The position numbers and the translations under genes are program-made. From positions 62,001 through 126,000 of the forward strand of contig JAUIBP010000006.1 in NCBI GenBank assembly GCA_030427735.1: 64,000 nucleotides of DNA, given 5' to 3'. Origin of the DNA: Bacteroidia bacterium (GTDB lineage: Bacteria; Bacteroidota; Bacteroidia; Flavobacteriales; Flavobacteriaceae). Below, in pieces: positions 25,882-35,244 of the stretch (positions are counted from its first letter, which is position 1; each line of letters begins with the position of its first letter). The notes beneath the pieces were generated by a model. That model searched no databases and was not told where the DNA came from. It saw nothing but the letters and a program-made list of their open reading frames with translations.

Positions 25882-28083
25882 GTGAAGCATTATACGTATT
25901 TTTTACTGTCATTTTTTCTTTTGACAGGCTTAACTTCTGCGCAAAAAAAACAGATTACTTTAGAAGACATTTGGAACGGTGGTTTTAGAACCGAAGGCAT
26001 GCAATCGCTGCATTCTATGGCTAACGGAAAACAATATTCGGTATTGGATTTCGATCGTGCCACCAGAACAACATCTATAGGTATTTACGATTATAAAACC
26101 TTAGAAAAAGTTAATACTTTAGTGAATTCTTCAGCCTTATCGGAAATAGAATACTTTACCGATTATACCTTTAGTACAGACGAAAGCAAAGTACTTTTAG
26201 CTACAGAAGTAGAATCTATTTTTCGTAGATCTACTTTAGGCGTTTATTATGTTTTAGATACGGCAACACAAAGCTTAACGAAAGTGGCCGACGAAAAAAT
26301 ACAAGAACCTACCTTTTCTCCAGATGGCTCGAAAGTGGCTTACGGTCTAAACAATAACCTTTTTGTTAAAGATCTAAAAACCGGAGAAACTACTAAATTC
26401 ACTACCGATGGAGTAGAGAATAAAATAATTAACGGTATTACAGATTGGGTGTACGAAGAAGAATTTGCTTTTGTGCGTGCTTTTGAATGGAATGCCGATG
26501 GCTCTAAAATAGCATATATTAAGTTTGATGAAACCGAGGTGCCAGAATTTTCTATGGATATGTATGGAACTAGTCTGTATCCGCAGCAAGAGGTGTTTAA
26601 ATACCCAAAGGCAGGTGAAGCAAATTCTAAAGTATCGTTGCATATTTTCGACTTGACTAAAAACAAAACAACCGATGTGGTTTTAAATAAAGCATACACC
26701 GATTTTTATATTCCGAGAATACAATGGACTAACGATGCCAACGTATTGAGCGCGCAGTACACCAACAGACACCAAAATGAATTGGATTTGTGGATGATTG
26801 AAGCCTCGAACATGAACGCTACTTTGGTGTTAAGCGATAAAGATCCAGCTTATGTAGATGTAACCGATAATTTAACGTTTTTAGAAGATAATAGCTTTAT
26901 CTGGACTAGCGAAAAAGATGGCTACAATCATATTTATCACTATAAAAAAGATGGAAGCTTAATTAAACAAATAACGTCTGGAAATTGGGAAGTAACACAA
27001 TATTACGGTTTCGATAAAGCTACAAAGAAAATATTTTATCAATCTGTAGAAAACGGATCTATCAACCGCGATGTGTATAGCATTGGTCTAAACGGAAAGA
27101 AGAAAACAAGACTAAGTCAGAAAGAAGGCACCAATTCGGCGGCCTTTAGTGCAGATTTCACCTATTTTATTAATACGTATTCTAGCGCAACAACACCACC
27201 AGTATATACTCTTAACAATGCCAAAAACGGCGATGTTATAAAAGTTATTAAAGACAATAAAGAATTAAGTACGACATTGGCAGGTTACGATGTCTCGTAT
27301 AAAGAATTCAGTACCATTTCTGTAAATGGGAACGATTTAAATATGTGGATGATTAAGCCTTCAAATTTTGATGCTTCAAAAACGTATCCGCTTTTTATGT
27401 TTCAATATTCAGGTCCAGGATCGCAACAAGTGGCTAACCGTTGGATGAGTGCCAACGATTATTGGTACGAGATGTTGGCCGAGAAAGGATATATTGTAGC
27501 TTGTGTAGATGGTCGAGGAACAGGTTTTAAAGGCGCTGCCTTTAAAAAAGCAACCCAAAAGGAATTGGGGAAATTCGAATTGGAAGATCAGATTGCTGCC
27601 GCTAAGCAACTAGGAAGTCGTTCTTATATCGATGCTGAGCGTATTGGTATTTGGGGTTGGAGCTTTGGTGGTTTTATGAGTAGTAATGCCATTTTTAAAG
27701 GTAACGATGTATTTAAAATGGCAATTGCCGTAGCTCCCGTAACCAGTTGGAGATTTTACGATTCTATTTATACAGAGCGTTATATGACTACTCCGCAGGA
27801 GAACGCTTCTGGTTACGACGATAATTCACCAATTAACTTTGCAGATCAATTAGAAGGCGATTTCTTGTTAATTCATGGGTCTGGAGACGATAATGTACAT
27901 GTTCAAAATACCATGCGTATGGTAGAAGCTTTAGTACAAGCTAACAAGCAGTTTGAACTTATGATTTACCCAGATAAAAATCATGGTATTTACGGTGGAA
28001 ATACAAGATTGCAGTTATACACCAAAATGACCAATTTTATAGATAAAACTCTGGGAGATAAAATAAATGCTAAAAATAACTAA
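25882..28083 (+). CDS. Dipeptidyl peptidase IV, S9 family
   Basis: A 733-residue secreted serine peptidase removing X-Pro dipeptides. It has a signal peptide at 1-20 (LLTGLTSAQ), an N-terminal beta-propeller with the DWVYEEEF double-Glu motif that binds the substrate amino terminus, and a C-terminal alpha/beta hydrolase. The hydrolase carries DGRGTGFKG, nucleophile GWSFGGF, Asp in GSGDDNVH and His in NHGIYGG. It starts with GTG. The POT peptide transporter begins 14 bases after its stop, so cleavage and uptake of peptides appear to be coupled. Confidence 0.95.
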   Translation: MKHYTYFLLSFFLLTGLTSAQKKQITLEDIWNGGFRTEGMQSLHSMANGKQYSVLDFDRATRTTSIGIYDYKTLEKVNTLVNSSALSEIEYFTDYTFSTDESKVLLATEVESIFRRSTLGVYYVLDTATQSLTKVADEKIQEPTFSPDGSKVAYGLNNNLFVKDLKTGETTKFTTDGVENKIINGITDWVYEEEFAFVRAFEWNADGSKIAYIKFDETEVPEFSMDMYGTSLYPQQEVFKYPKAGEANSKVSLHIFDLTKNKTTDVVLNKAYTDFYIPRIQWTNDANVLSAQYTNRHQNELDLWMIEASNMNATLVLSDKDPAYVDVTDNLTFLEDNSFIWTSEKDGYNHIYHYKKDGSLIKQITSGNWEVTQYYGFDKATKKIFYQSVENGSINRDVYSIGLNGKKKTRLSQKEGTNSAAFSADFTYFINTYSSATTPPVYTLNNAKNGDVIKVIKDNKELSTTLAGYDVSYKEFSTISVNGNDLNMWMIKPSNFDASKTYPLFMFQYSGPGSQQVANRWMSANDYWYEMLAEKGYIVACVDGRGTGFKGAAFKKATQKELGKFELEDQIAAAKQLGSRSYIDAERIGIWGWSFGGFMSSNAIFKGNDVFKMAIAVAPVTSWRFYDSIYTERYMTTPQENASGYDDNSPINFADQLEGDFLLIHGSGDDNVHVQNTMRMVEALVQANKQFELMIYPDKNHGIYGGNTRLQLYTKMTNFIDKTLGDKINAKNN

Positions 28084-28097
28084 ACATTATAAAAACT

Positions 28098-29678
28098 ATG
28101 GAATATAAATTTGGAGGATCTGAAACAAACCAAAAAACAGTATTAGGACACCCTTCGGGATTGTTTGTATTGTTTTTTACCGAGATGTGGGAACGCTTTT
28201 CGTATTACGGTATGCGTGCTTTACTGGTTTTATTTTTAACCTCTAGCCTACTAGAAGAAGGATGGGCTTGGGAACGAGCCGACGCATTGGTGCTTTATGG
28301 GTGGTATACAGGTTTAGTATATTTAACTCCAATTATAGGAGGGCTTATTGCCGATAAAATAATGGGGTACAGAAATGCCATTGTTTTGGGGGCTTTTATC
28401 ATGACTTTAGGGCATGCCTCTATGGCCTTAGAAGGTATTTCTACCATGTTCTTTTTTGTAGGATTATTGTGTTTAATTTTAGGTAACGGTTTGTTTAAGC
28501 CGAATATTTCTTCCATTGTTGGTCAGTTGTATATTGGTCAAGGTAAAGAAAAAGATGCTGGTTATACCATTTTTTATATGGGTATTAACTCGGGTGCCTT
28601 TTTAGGTATTTTACTATGTGGTTATATTGGTGAAAAAGTAGGCTGGCATTATGGTTTTGGTTTAGCTGGAATTTTTATGTTTTTAGGAATGCTTCAGTTT
28701 TATTTTGCACAAAAGATTTTTGGAAAAATAGGATTGTCGCCTGCTAAAACAGAAGAGGCCTTGGCCGAAGCGAAATCGCATCATACAGCAACAGCTGAAG
28801 AGCAGGCTGTCGAGCCAGAAAGTCCTAAAGTGGTAAAAGATAGAATGCTTGTTATAGGTATTTTTGCTTTGTTTACTGTTTTCTTTTGGTGGGCGTTCGA
28901 GCAAGCAGGTGGATCTATGACTATTTTTGCATCAGACTATACAGATAGAGCCTTGGCTGGCAATGCCGCGATGACATTTAAAATTATAAATGCCATTATT
29001 ACTTTGGTGCCAATGGTTGTAATTTCGTATGTGTTAATTATGTTATTTAAACAGACGTTTAGCAAGTTTGCAATATCTAATGTTTGGTTAGGACTCAGTT
29101 TTGTAATTATTTGGGGTATTGTAATCTGGATGTTGAAAAAAGAATTTGAAGCAGACGCTACCGAAGTGCCTGCATCTTGGTTTTCGGTTTTAAACTCTTT
29201 GTTTATTATTTTGTTTGCGCCTTTATTTTCTAAAATATGGGAAAGTAAATACAATCCGTCTGGACCAGTAAAATTTGCTATTGGCTTAGTGTTGGTCGGT
29301 TTAGGTTTTGCCGTATTGGCTTATGGGGCTTCAACCATACCAGAAGGTGCTAAAACGGCGGCTGTTAGTTTAATATTTTTGGTAATTGCATATTTGCTGC
29401 ACACATTAGGAGAGCTTTGTGTGTCGCCAGTAGGATTATCTTATGTTAGTAAATTAGCACCGTTAAAATTAGTAAGTATGATGTTTGGAATATGGTTTGT
29501 AGCTAATTTTGTGGCTAATTTATTGGGAGGTATTACAGGAAGCTACATCGATATGATTTCGGAAGAGTATGGCTTATCTACGTTCTTCTTAATTTTTACC
29601 ATTATCCCAATTTCCGCAGCTGCAATCATGCTGCTGTTAAACCCGATGATGAAACGCAAAATGCACGGTGTGCAATAA
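28098..29678 (+). CDS. Proton-dependent oligopeptide transporter (POT/PTR family)
   Basis: A 526-residue major facilitator with about 14 hydrophobic segments. The POT signature EMWERFSYYGMRALLVLFL (ExxER with YYGM) lies in helix 1, and GNGLFKPNISSIVGQLY in helix 4 matches the second PTR2 signature; a charged loop sits at about 210-250. It imports di- and tripeptides with protons. Located directly downstream of dipeptidyl peptidase IV. Confidence 0.95.
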   Translation: MEYKFGGSETNQKTVLGHPSGLFVLFFTEMWERFSYYGMRALLVLFLTSSLLEEGWAWERADALVLYGWYTGLVYLTPIIGGLIADKIMGYRNAIVLGAFIMTLGHASMALEGISTMFFFVGLLCLILGNGLFKPNISSIVGQLYIGQGKEKDAGYTIFYMGINSGAFLGILLCGYIGEKVGWHYGFGLAGIFMFLGMLQFYFAQKIFGKIGLSPAKTEEALAEAKSHHTATAEEQAVEPESPKVVKDRMLVIGIFALFTVFFWWAFEQAGGSMTIFASDYTDRALAGNAAMTFKIINAIITLVPMVVISYVLIMLFKQTFSKFAISNVWLGLSFVIIWGIVIWMLKKEFEADATEVPASWFSVLNSLFIILFAPLFSKIWESKYNPSGPVKFAIGLVLVGLGFAVLAYGASTIPEGAKTAAVSLIFLVIAYLLHTLGELCVSPVGLSYVSKLAPLKLVSMMFGIWFVANFVANLLGGITGSYIDMISEEYGLSTFFLIFTIIPISAAAIMLLLNPMMKRKMHGVQ

Positions 29679-29740
29679 ATTATATGTAACAGAGGCCCTC
29701 TTGGGCGTTTGTTATTTAAAAGATTAAAGCAATTATTGTA

Positions 29741-30286
29741 ATGAAACTTAACTTTTTAATCGGAATGTTTTTCTTGGCCACAACGCTCGTTAGTGCCCAA
29801 GAAATTAATTGGGTATCTTTTAACGAAGCTTTAGAACTTCAAAAAAAGGAGCCTAAAAAAATAATGATGGATGTATATACCAATTGGTGTGGACCTTGCA
29901 AAATGCTCGATAAAAATACGTTTCATAACCAAGATGTGGTAGCGTATGTAAATACCCATTTTTATGCCGTAAAGTTTAATGCCGAAGGAAATGAAAGTAT
30001 AACATTTAAAGATCAAACTTACGCTAACCCACAGTATAATGCCGCGAATGCTAATCGTCGTAATAGTGTACACGAGTTCACACGATCCTTAGGCGTTTCT
30101 GCTTATCCAACAATAGTTTTTTTCGACGAAAATGCACAGTTAATAGCGCCTATTCGTGGCTATCAGCAGCCACAGCAATTAGAGTTGTATTTGAAACTGT
30201 TTCAAAGCGATGATTATAAACAAATGACAACACAAGAAAGTTTTACTGCGTATTACGAGGCGTTTAAACCCGAGTTTTCAGAATAA
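29741..30286 (+). CDS. Secreted thioredoxin-like protein
   Basis: A 181-residue exported protein: signal peptide at 1-19 (ATTLVSAQ), then a thioredoxin fold with NWCGPCKML (active-site CxxC at about 50-53) and the cis-Pro loop VSAYPTIVFF near 126. Compared with classical thioredoxin it carries an insert of about 25 residues between the active site and the cis-Pro strand (NESITFKDQTYANPQYNAAN...). It probably works in the periplasm as a disulfide reductase. Its stop is immediately adjacent to the convergent comEC stop. Confidence 0.88.
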   Translation: MKLNFLIGMFFLATTLVSAQEINWVSFNEALELQKKEPKKIMMDVYTNWCGPCKMLDKNTFHNQDVVAYVNTHFYAVKFNAEGNESITFKDQTYANPQYNAANANRRNSVHEFTRSLGVSAYPTIVFFDENAQLIAPIRGYQQPQQLELYLKLFQSDDYKQMTTQESFTAYYEAFKPEFSE

Positions 30287-32320
30287 CTAATTGTTAGTTT
30301 TAACCAGATAAGCTCCTGTTTTTCCTGTATAGAAAAATGGGAGTTTTTTTGTTTTGCAAGTGGCTTCCCAACGCGCAATATACGATTTGTAATTACTGCC
30401 ATCGGCAATAATTTGTTTGGGTTGTAACGAATCTATTAAACGATTTATATTTAGTTTGGGTGAATTGATAAGCAGAATCTTATCTGGTTTAAAGGTTTTT
30501 GTGGCATATACTCCCAGACTGTCTATTATTAAAAGTGGTTGGTTTTGCATCATGTACACCGATGCTAAGCTGTCGTAATGAATGGTTTTAATATCTCGTG
30601 AGATTGCATAATTCTTTACAGTTTTATCGGCCTTAATTTCGGCAATTGGCATAGAGCTCATTAATTGTAACCTGTTATTCGATTTTATACCGAGAATACT
30701 TTTCCTGCTTTTATGAAAAACAACCCATTCGTTGGTTTTCGATTTGGTAGCATTGTAAATGCAAACAGATTGTAATATAATCAGACTCAAAAGTAATGTC
30801 GCTAATGTTTTAAAACGCTTATTGATATACCAGATAAACGCACAAATTAAACAACCATAAATGGCTAGAACAGTATTAAAATGTATTGAGATATTATCAA
30901 AAATAAATCGGTCTTGTTGTGCGACCCACGAAATGAAATCATTTAAATAAGTTATGATGTTGTTATAGCTTGTCGCCAAAAATAGAGGCAGCAATTTAGT
31001 TGCGGCAAGAATTAATACCAATACGCCCAAGCCAAGAATGATACCTAAAAACGGAATAACCACCATATTGGTAACAAAAAACAATCCAGGAAACTGATGG
31101 AAATAATATAGGCTAATGGGTAATACACCAATCTGTGCAGCTAAGGTTACCGTTACAGTATTCCATAACAATTGTAACGCTTTGTGTTTGGGGTACCAGA
31201 TCGCGCGCAATTTTGGTTGAAAGGTTACGATCCCCAATACTGCTAAATAACTTAACTGAAAGCCTATGTCTTTCAAAAAACTAGGTTTAATCAATAATAA
31301 AATAAAAGCAGAAATAGCTAGCGTATTATAGATGTTAGTTTTTCTGTTCCAATTCAGGGCAATAGCAATTAGACTAAACATCGTTGTTGCTCGGGTTACA
31401 GAAGCCGATAAACCAGTTAGCACAGCAAACATCCAAAGTAATATTAAAAGGATTAGGGTTTTAATTGCTTTACCGTGTTTGAGTCGCGAAACAGGATTTA
31501 GTAGTATATTAAGCAGTAAAAGTAGTATGCCAATGTGTAAACCCGATACAGCTAAAATGTGTACTGCACCCGCTTTTGTGTAATTGTTATACAATGCATT
31601 GGAAATGTCTCTGCGTTCGCCCAATAGCAGCGCATTAATAATGGCTAATTGTTGGTCGCCAAACGGATACTGTTTTAATTGGTGTTGAACATATCGTTTT
31701 ATGCGATCGGACCAGCCGAAAATACTACGAGTTTTGATTGCTTCAGATTTTAATTTTAAAGGCGCGGTAAATATTTGCTTATAGATATATTGCTGCTTTA
31801 AATATGCTTTGTAATTGAATTCACCTGGATTTAAAGGCGAAGTAATACTGCTTAAGGGTGAAGCTGTGGTGTAGATAGCGTCTATATGTAGCTTGTTGGT
31901 TGTGCTGTCTTTTTCTAGATTAAGAAGTAATGAACCTTTGGCATAATCATTATTAATTTTTAAAAGTTTAACAACATATTTGTCGTGATAGTGCCCTGAT
32001 TTTAAAACTTCTCGAACCTTAAAAGTTATCTGGTTTATTTCTGAAGGATAATGTAAGTAATGGCTACAATGTTTAGACGCGTCGTGTATTTGAACGTTTA
32101 AAATGCCAATCCAAATGCTTAGTACTACAGTCGTTATTTCGAATGCTATAGATTTTGAAAAAGATTTTTGCTCTTTTCGATAAGTAAAGAAAAGGATAGC
32201 AAGTAACCCAAAGTTAAAGACCAAACCCCAAATAACAGGTAGGTTTATATAAAAACCAAGACAAGTACCTATTATGAGTAACAGTGTAAGTTTTACAATA
32301 ACAAACTGGCTTAGTTTCAT
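30287..32320 (-). CDS. ComEC/Rec2 family DNA-uptake channel protein
   Basis: A 677-residue membrane protein. N-terminal hydrophobic helices and a DUF4131-like soluble domain are followed by the ComEC core of about 8 helices, including the conserved HILAVSGLHIGILLLLL motif near residue 250. The C-terminal 170 residues are soluble, but I do not find the HxHxDH metal-binding motif of the lactamase-like domain in Bacillus ComEC, a loss seen in shorter homologues. It is expected to pass single-stranded DNA through the inner membrane during transformation; other competence genes are not in this window. Confidence 0.9.
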   Translation of the reverse strand: MKLSQFVIVKLTLLLIIGTCLGFYINLPVIWGLVFNFGLLAILFFTYRKEQKSFSKSIAFEITTVVLSIWIGILNVQIHDASKHCSHYLHYPSEINQITFKVREVLKSGHYHDKYVVKLLKINNDYAKGSLLLNLEKDSTTNKLHIDAIYTTASPLSSITSPLNPGEFNYKAYLKQQYIYKQIFTAPLKLKSEAIKTRSIFGWSDRIKRYVQHQLKQYPFGDQQLAIINALLLGERRDISNALYNNYTKAGAVHILAVSGLHIGILLLLLNILLNPVSRLKHGKAIKTLILLILLWMFAVLTGLSASVTRATTMFSLIAIALNWNRKTNIYNTLAISAFILLLIKPSFLKDIGFQLSYLAVLGIVTFQPKLRAIWYPKHKALQLLWNTVTVTLAAQIGVLPISLYYFHQFPGLFFVTNMVVIPFLGIILGLGVLVLILAATKLLPLFLATSYNNIITYLNDFISWVAQQDRFIFDNISIHFNTVLAIYGCLICAFIWYINKRFKTLATLLLSLIILQSVCIYNATKSKTNEWVVFHKSRKSILGIKSNNRLQLMSSMPIAEIKADKTVKNYAISRDIKTIHYDSLASVYMMQNQPLLIIDSLGVYATKTFKPDKILLINSPKLNINRLIDSLQPKQIIADGSNYKSYIARWEATCKTKKLPFFYTGKTGAYLVKTNN

Positions 32321-32339
32321 TATTGTAAGATACTATTTT

Positions 32340-32906
32340 TTATAAAATCCTGCGAGCTTCTTTAAAAGAATAATACCAGTAACGTTCGGCTAACGAGGAT
32401 GTTATAACGCCTTTGCTAGTTGTTGAATGAATAAACTCTACACTGCCCGTTCTTGCCGATACCACTAAACCTACATGGTTAATGCGTTTTTGTTTAGGGT
32501 TGGTTTCAAAAAACAGAAGATCGCCTTCTCTAACCTCGTCCAGATCTATTTTTGTGCCTTTTGTGGCCATGTCTCTAGAAACTCTTGGTAGTGTAATGTT
32601 GTAGGCTCTAAACGATTCGTAAACCAATCCGGAGCAGTCCATGCCAGATTTAGTAGTGCCCCCAAATTTGTATTTTACACCTTCAAATTGTTTGGCATAA
32701 TCTATAATTTCGTTGCTTAACACGACAAGATCTGCTTCAGATTCTGGAGCGATGGCACTATTTTCATCGTAAGGTGATGTTGGGATATTACCTGAGGGTA
32801 AGTGGGTTTCTGTTGGTGTGGTTGCGGTATATTTGTTTTTAGTTTTAGAAGACTTACAACTGCTTAAACAAATACAAAAGGTTATTAAAAGGGGCAATAT
32901 TCGCAT
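32340..32906 (-). CDS. NlpC/P60 (C40) peptidase lipoprotein
   Basis: A 188-residue lipoprotein with lipobox LSSCKSS near residue 17, a Ser/Thr/Pro-rich linker, and a C-terminal NlpC/P60 domain. The domain holds the catalytic Cys in MDCSGLVYESF, His in INHVGLVV and a third polar residue in EFIHSTTSKG. It would cleave peptide cross-bridges or stems of peptidoglycan from the periplasmic face of a membrane. It lies between lpxB and comEC, same strand, short gaps. Confidence 0.92.
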   Translation of the reverse strand: MRILPLLITFCICLSSCKSSKTKNKYTATTPTETHLPSGNIPTSPYDENSAIAPESEADLVVLSNEIIDYAKQFEGVKYKFGGTTKSGMDCSGLVYESFRAYNITLPRVSRDMATKGTKIDLDEVREGDLLFFETNPKQKRINHVGLVVSARTGSVEFIHSTTSKGVITSSLAERYWYYSFKEARRIL

Positions 32907-32915
32907 ATACTCTGA

Positions 32916-34028
32916 CTAAGGTTTTAAAGAATTGAAAATATATTCTGCTGTTTTTTGGCTGGCACCTTTTCCACCAAGTTTTTTTTCTAAATCGTAATAA
33001 TTAATAAAGAATTTAGTGCGTTCGTAGTCATCTAAAATAAGATCTAGTTCTTTTTTTAGATTGCTACTATTAAACTCGTCTTGAATTAGTTCTTTAACTA
33101 TGGGTTTATTCATAATTAAATTAACCAGCGAAATGTATTTTAGCGTAATAATGCGCTTACCAATTTGGTAAGAAATCCAACTCGCTTTGTAACAAACCAC
33201 TTGTGGCACTTTAAACAAGGCAGTCTCTAAGGTGGCTGTGCCAGAGGTCACCAATGCGGCATAAGACACACTTAGAAGATCGTAGGTTTTATTGGCCACA
33301 AAATGAATGTTGGCATTTTTAATAAACGGTTTGTAAAAACTGTAATCTTGACTAGGAGCACCAGCGATTACAAATTGATAGTTTGGGTACTGGTCTACCA
33401 CGCTTAGCATGATGGTAAGCATGGCGCTGATTTCCTGTTTTCTACTACCTGGCAGTAACGCAATAATAGGTTTGTCGCTTAATTCGTTTTGTGTCCTAAA
33501 TTCGTATTCGCTAATTTGTTTTCGGTTGGCTATGGCATCAATTAATGGGTGGCCCACATAGGTAACATCGTAATCGTAAGTTTTATAGAAGTCTTTTACA
33601 AAAGGTAAAATCACGTACATGTGGTCTATGTCGTGCTTAATGGCCTTAACGCGACTTGCTCGCGATGCCCAAACTTGTGGCGATATGTAATAGGTTGTTT
33701 TAAAATGGTGTTGTTTGGCCCACCTTGCAATGCGTAAATTAAAACCAGAATTATCTATAAAAATAACCACATCGGGATTATACTCAGCGATATCTGTTTT
33801 GCAAAAGGCAATGGCTTTAAAAATTTTAGAAATATTAAGTACCACTTCGGCAAAGCCCATAAATGCACGCTCTTTGTAATGTTTAACCAGGGTGCCGCCA
33901 ACAGCTTGCATAAGGTCGCCACCCCAAAACCTAAAATCGGCATTTACATCTACATTTTGTAATGCTTTCATTAGGTTAGAGCCATGTAAATCGCCAGAGG
34001 CTTCACCAGCAAGGATATAATATTTCAT
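32916..34028 (-). CDS. lpxB: Lipid-A-disaccharide synthase
   Basis: A 370-residue GT19 enzyme joining UDP-diacylglucosamine and lipid X. Motifs are YYILAGEASGDLHGSNLM at the N-terminus, FIDNSGFNLRIA, YYISPQVWASRASRVK, YVGHPLIDAI, LLPGSRKQEI and VTSGTATLETALFKVPQVVCYK. Length is standard. It forms a minus-strand operon with surE and a small membrane protein upstream and the NlpC/P60 gene downstream. Confidence 0.96.
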   Translation of the reverse strand: MKYYILAGEASGDLHGSNLMKALQNVDVNADFRFWGGDLMQAVGGTLVKHYKERAFMGFAEVVLNISKIFKAIAFCKTDIAEYNPDVVIFIDNSGFNLRIARWAKQHHFKTTYYISPQVWASRASRVKAIKHDIDHMYVILPFVKDFYKTYDYDVTYVGHPLIDAIANRKQISEYEFRTQNELSDKPIIALLPGSRKQEISAMLTIMLSVVDQYPNYQFVIAGAPSQDYSFYKPFIKNANIHFVANKTYDLLSVSYAALVTSGTATLETALFKVPQVVCYKASWISYQIGKRIITLKYISLVNLIMNKPIVKELIQDEFNSSNLKKELDLILDDYERTKFFINYYDLEKKLGGKGASQKTAEYIFNSLKP

Positions 34029-34037
34029 GGTAGAACA

Positions 34038-34322
34038 TTATAAAAATTTAAATACAAATGTAAGCAATGCAATGGCTGCAGTGGCTAAAAGCACGCCGCG
34101 AGCTCTGTAATCTTCTTTTCGTTTTATAAAGATAAAAAAAGCAATTAAATTTAATACTGCAGCTAAACTGACTAATTTGCCTAAAAAGCCTTCGTTTGCT
34201 GCGGCTTGTAATACGGTTAAGGCGTCGTCTCCTTTGCCTAAAAAATGTGCTGTTAAAAATAGGCCAATGGCATTGGCAAGAACGCCTACTAAAAAGCCTA
34301 TAAATACTTCTTTTTTAATCAT
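34038..34322 (-). CDS. Small three-helix membrane protein between surE and lpxB
   Basis: A 94-residue protein with three hydrophobic segments (EVFIGFLVGVLANAIGLFLTAHFLG, LVSLAAVLNLIAFFIFI, GVLLATAAIALLTFVFKFL). Its start overlaps the end of surE by eight bases and its stop is nine bases before lpxB, indicating translation as part of the same operon. No motif identifies a function. Confidence 0.75.
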   Translation of the reverse strand: MIKKEVFIGFLVGVLANAIGLFLTAHFLGKGDDALTVLQAAANEGFLGKLVSLAAVLNLIAFFIFIKRKEDYRARGVLLATAAIALLTFVFKFL

Positions 34323-35091
34323 TAAAATTCCAAGTGTTAATGTGTTTAATGCTTTCGTGTGCTGTAAGGTCGAACTGTACGGGAACTACAGAAATATAAT
34401 TATTGGCTAGTGCCCATTCGTCGGTATCTTCGCCTTTATCTAAATTTACAAATTTACCAGTTAGCCAGTAATAATTTTTACCGTGTGGGTTTTTACGTTT
34501 GTCAAATTCTTCTTCCCAATTGGCCATGGCTTGTCTGCAAACGCGAATGCCTTTTATGTCTTTTTTTGTGACGTTTGGGATATTAACATTAAGTACAACA
34601 CCTTTGGGTAAACCGTGTTTTAAGGTGTTTTCGGTAATGGTTTTTATGAAGGTTTTGGTGTGTTCGAAATTGGCATTCCAATTATAATCTAAAAGCGAAA
34701 ATCCAATGGCAGGAATGCCTTCTATACCAGCTTCGACAGCAGCACTCATGGTGCCAGAATAAATTACATTTATAGAGGAGTTGGAGCCGTGGTTAATGCC
34801 CGAAACACAAAGGTCTGGTTTGCGCTTTAAAATTTCTTTTACGCCTAATTTAACACAATCGGCAGGTGTGCCAGAACAACTGTATTCTTTTTGTGGGCCA
34901 TCATCAATAGTAACCTGTTCTACAAATAGCGTAGAATTTACAGTTATGGCATGCCCCATGCCGCTTTGTGGACTATCTGGAGCAACGACTACAACTTCGC
35001 CAATGGTATTCATAACAGATATGAGTGTTCTTATACCCGGTGCTGTTATGCCATCGTCGTTAATTACTAAAATAAGGGGTTTTTTAGCCAT
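34315..35091 (-). CDS. surE: 5'/3'-nucleotidase SurE
   Basis: A 258-residue metal-dependent nucleotidase. The metal site appears as LVINDDGITAPGI (Asp pair), APDSPQSGMGHAI (Ser) and SGINHGSNSS (Asn), all typical of SurE, and the usual YSGTMSAAVEAGI block follows. The open frame reaches back to 35124, but MAKKPLILVINDDG at 35091 matches the normal SurE start. First gene of the surE-lpxB unit. Confidence 0.95.
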   Translation of the reverse strand: MAKKPLILVINDDGITAPGIRTLISVMNTIGEVVVVAPDSPQSGMGHAITVNSTLFVEQVTIDDGPQKEYSCSGTPADCVKLGVKEILKRKPDLCVSGINHGSNSSINVIYSGTMSAAVEAGIEGIPAIGFSLLDYNWNANFEHTKTFIKTITENTLKHGLPKGVVLNVNIPNVTKKDIKGIRVCRQAMANWEEEFDKRKNPHGKNYYWLTGKFVNLDKGEDTDEWALANNYISVVPVQFDLTAHESIKHINTWNFND

Positions 35092-35244
35092 AACATGAGG
35101 TTTTTTTCTATCGCTAAAATACATAAATTATAAGGTTTAACTAGAATTTCTTTGGTTTTACAAAAAATTACGGGAGTTAGATTTTTATTGGCATGGTTTT
35201 TTCTCTACTTTAGTAGAAAATATATCATGCATTTTTTTAGATTT

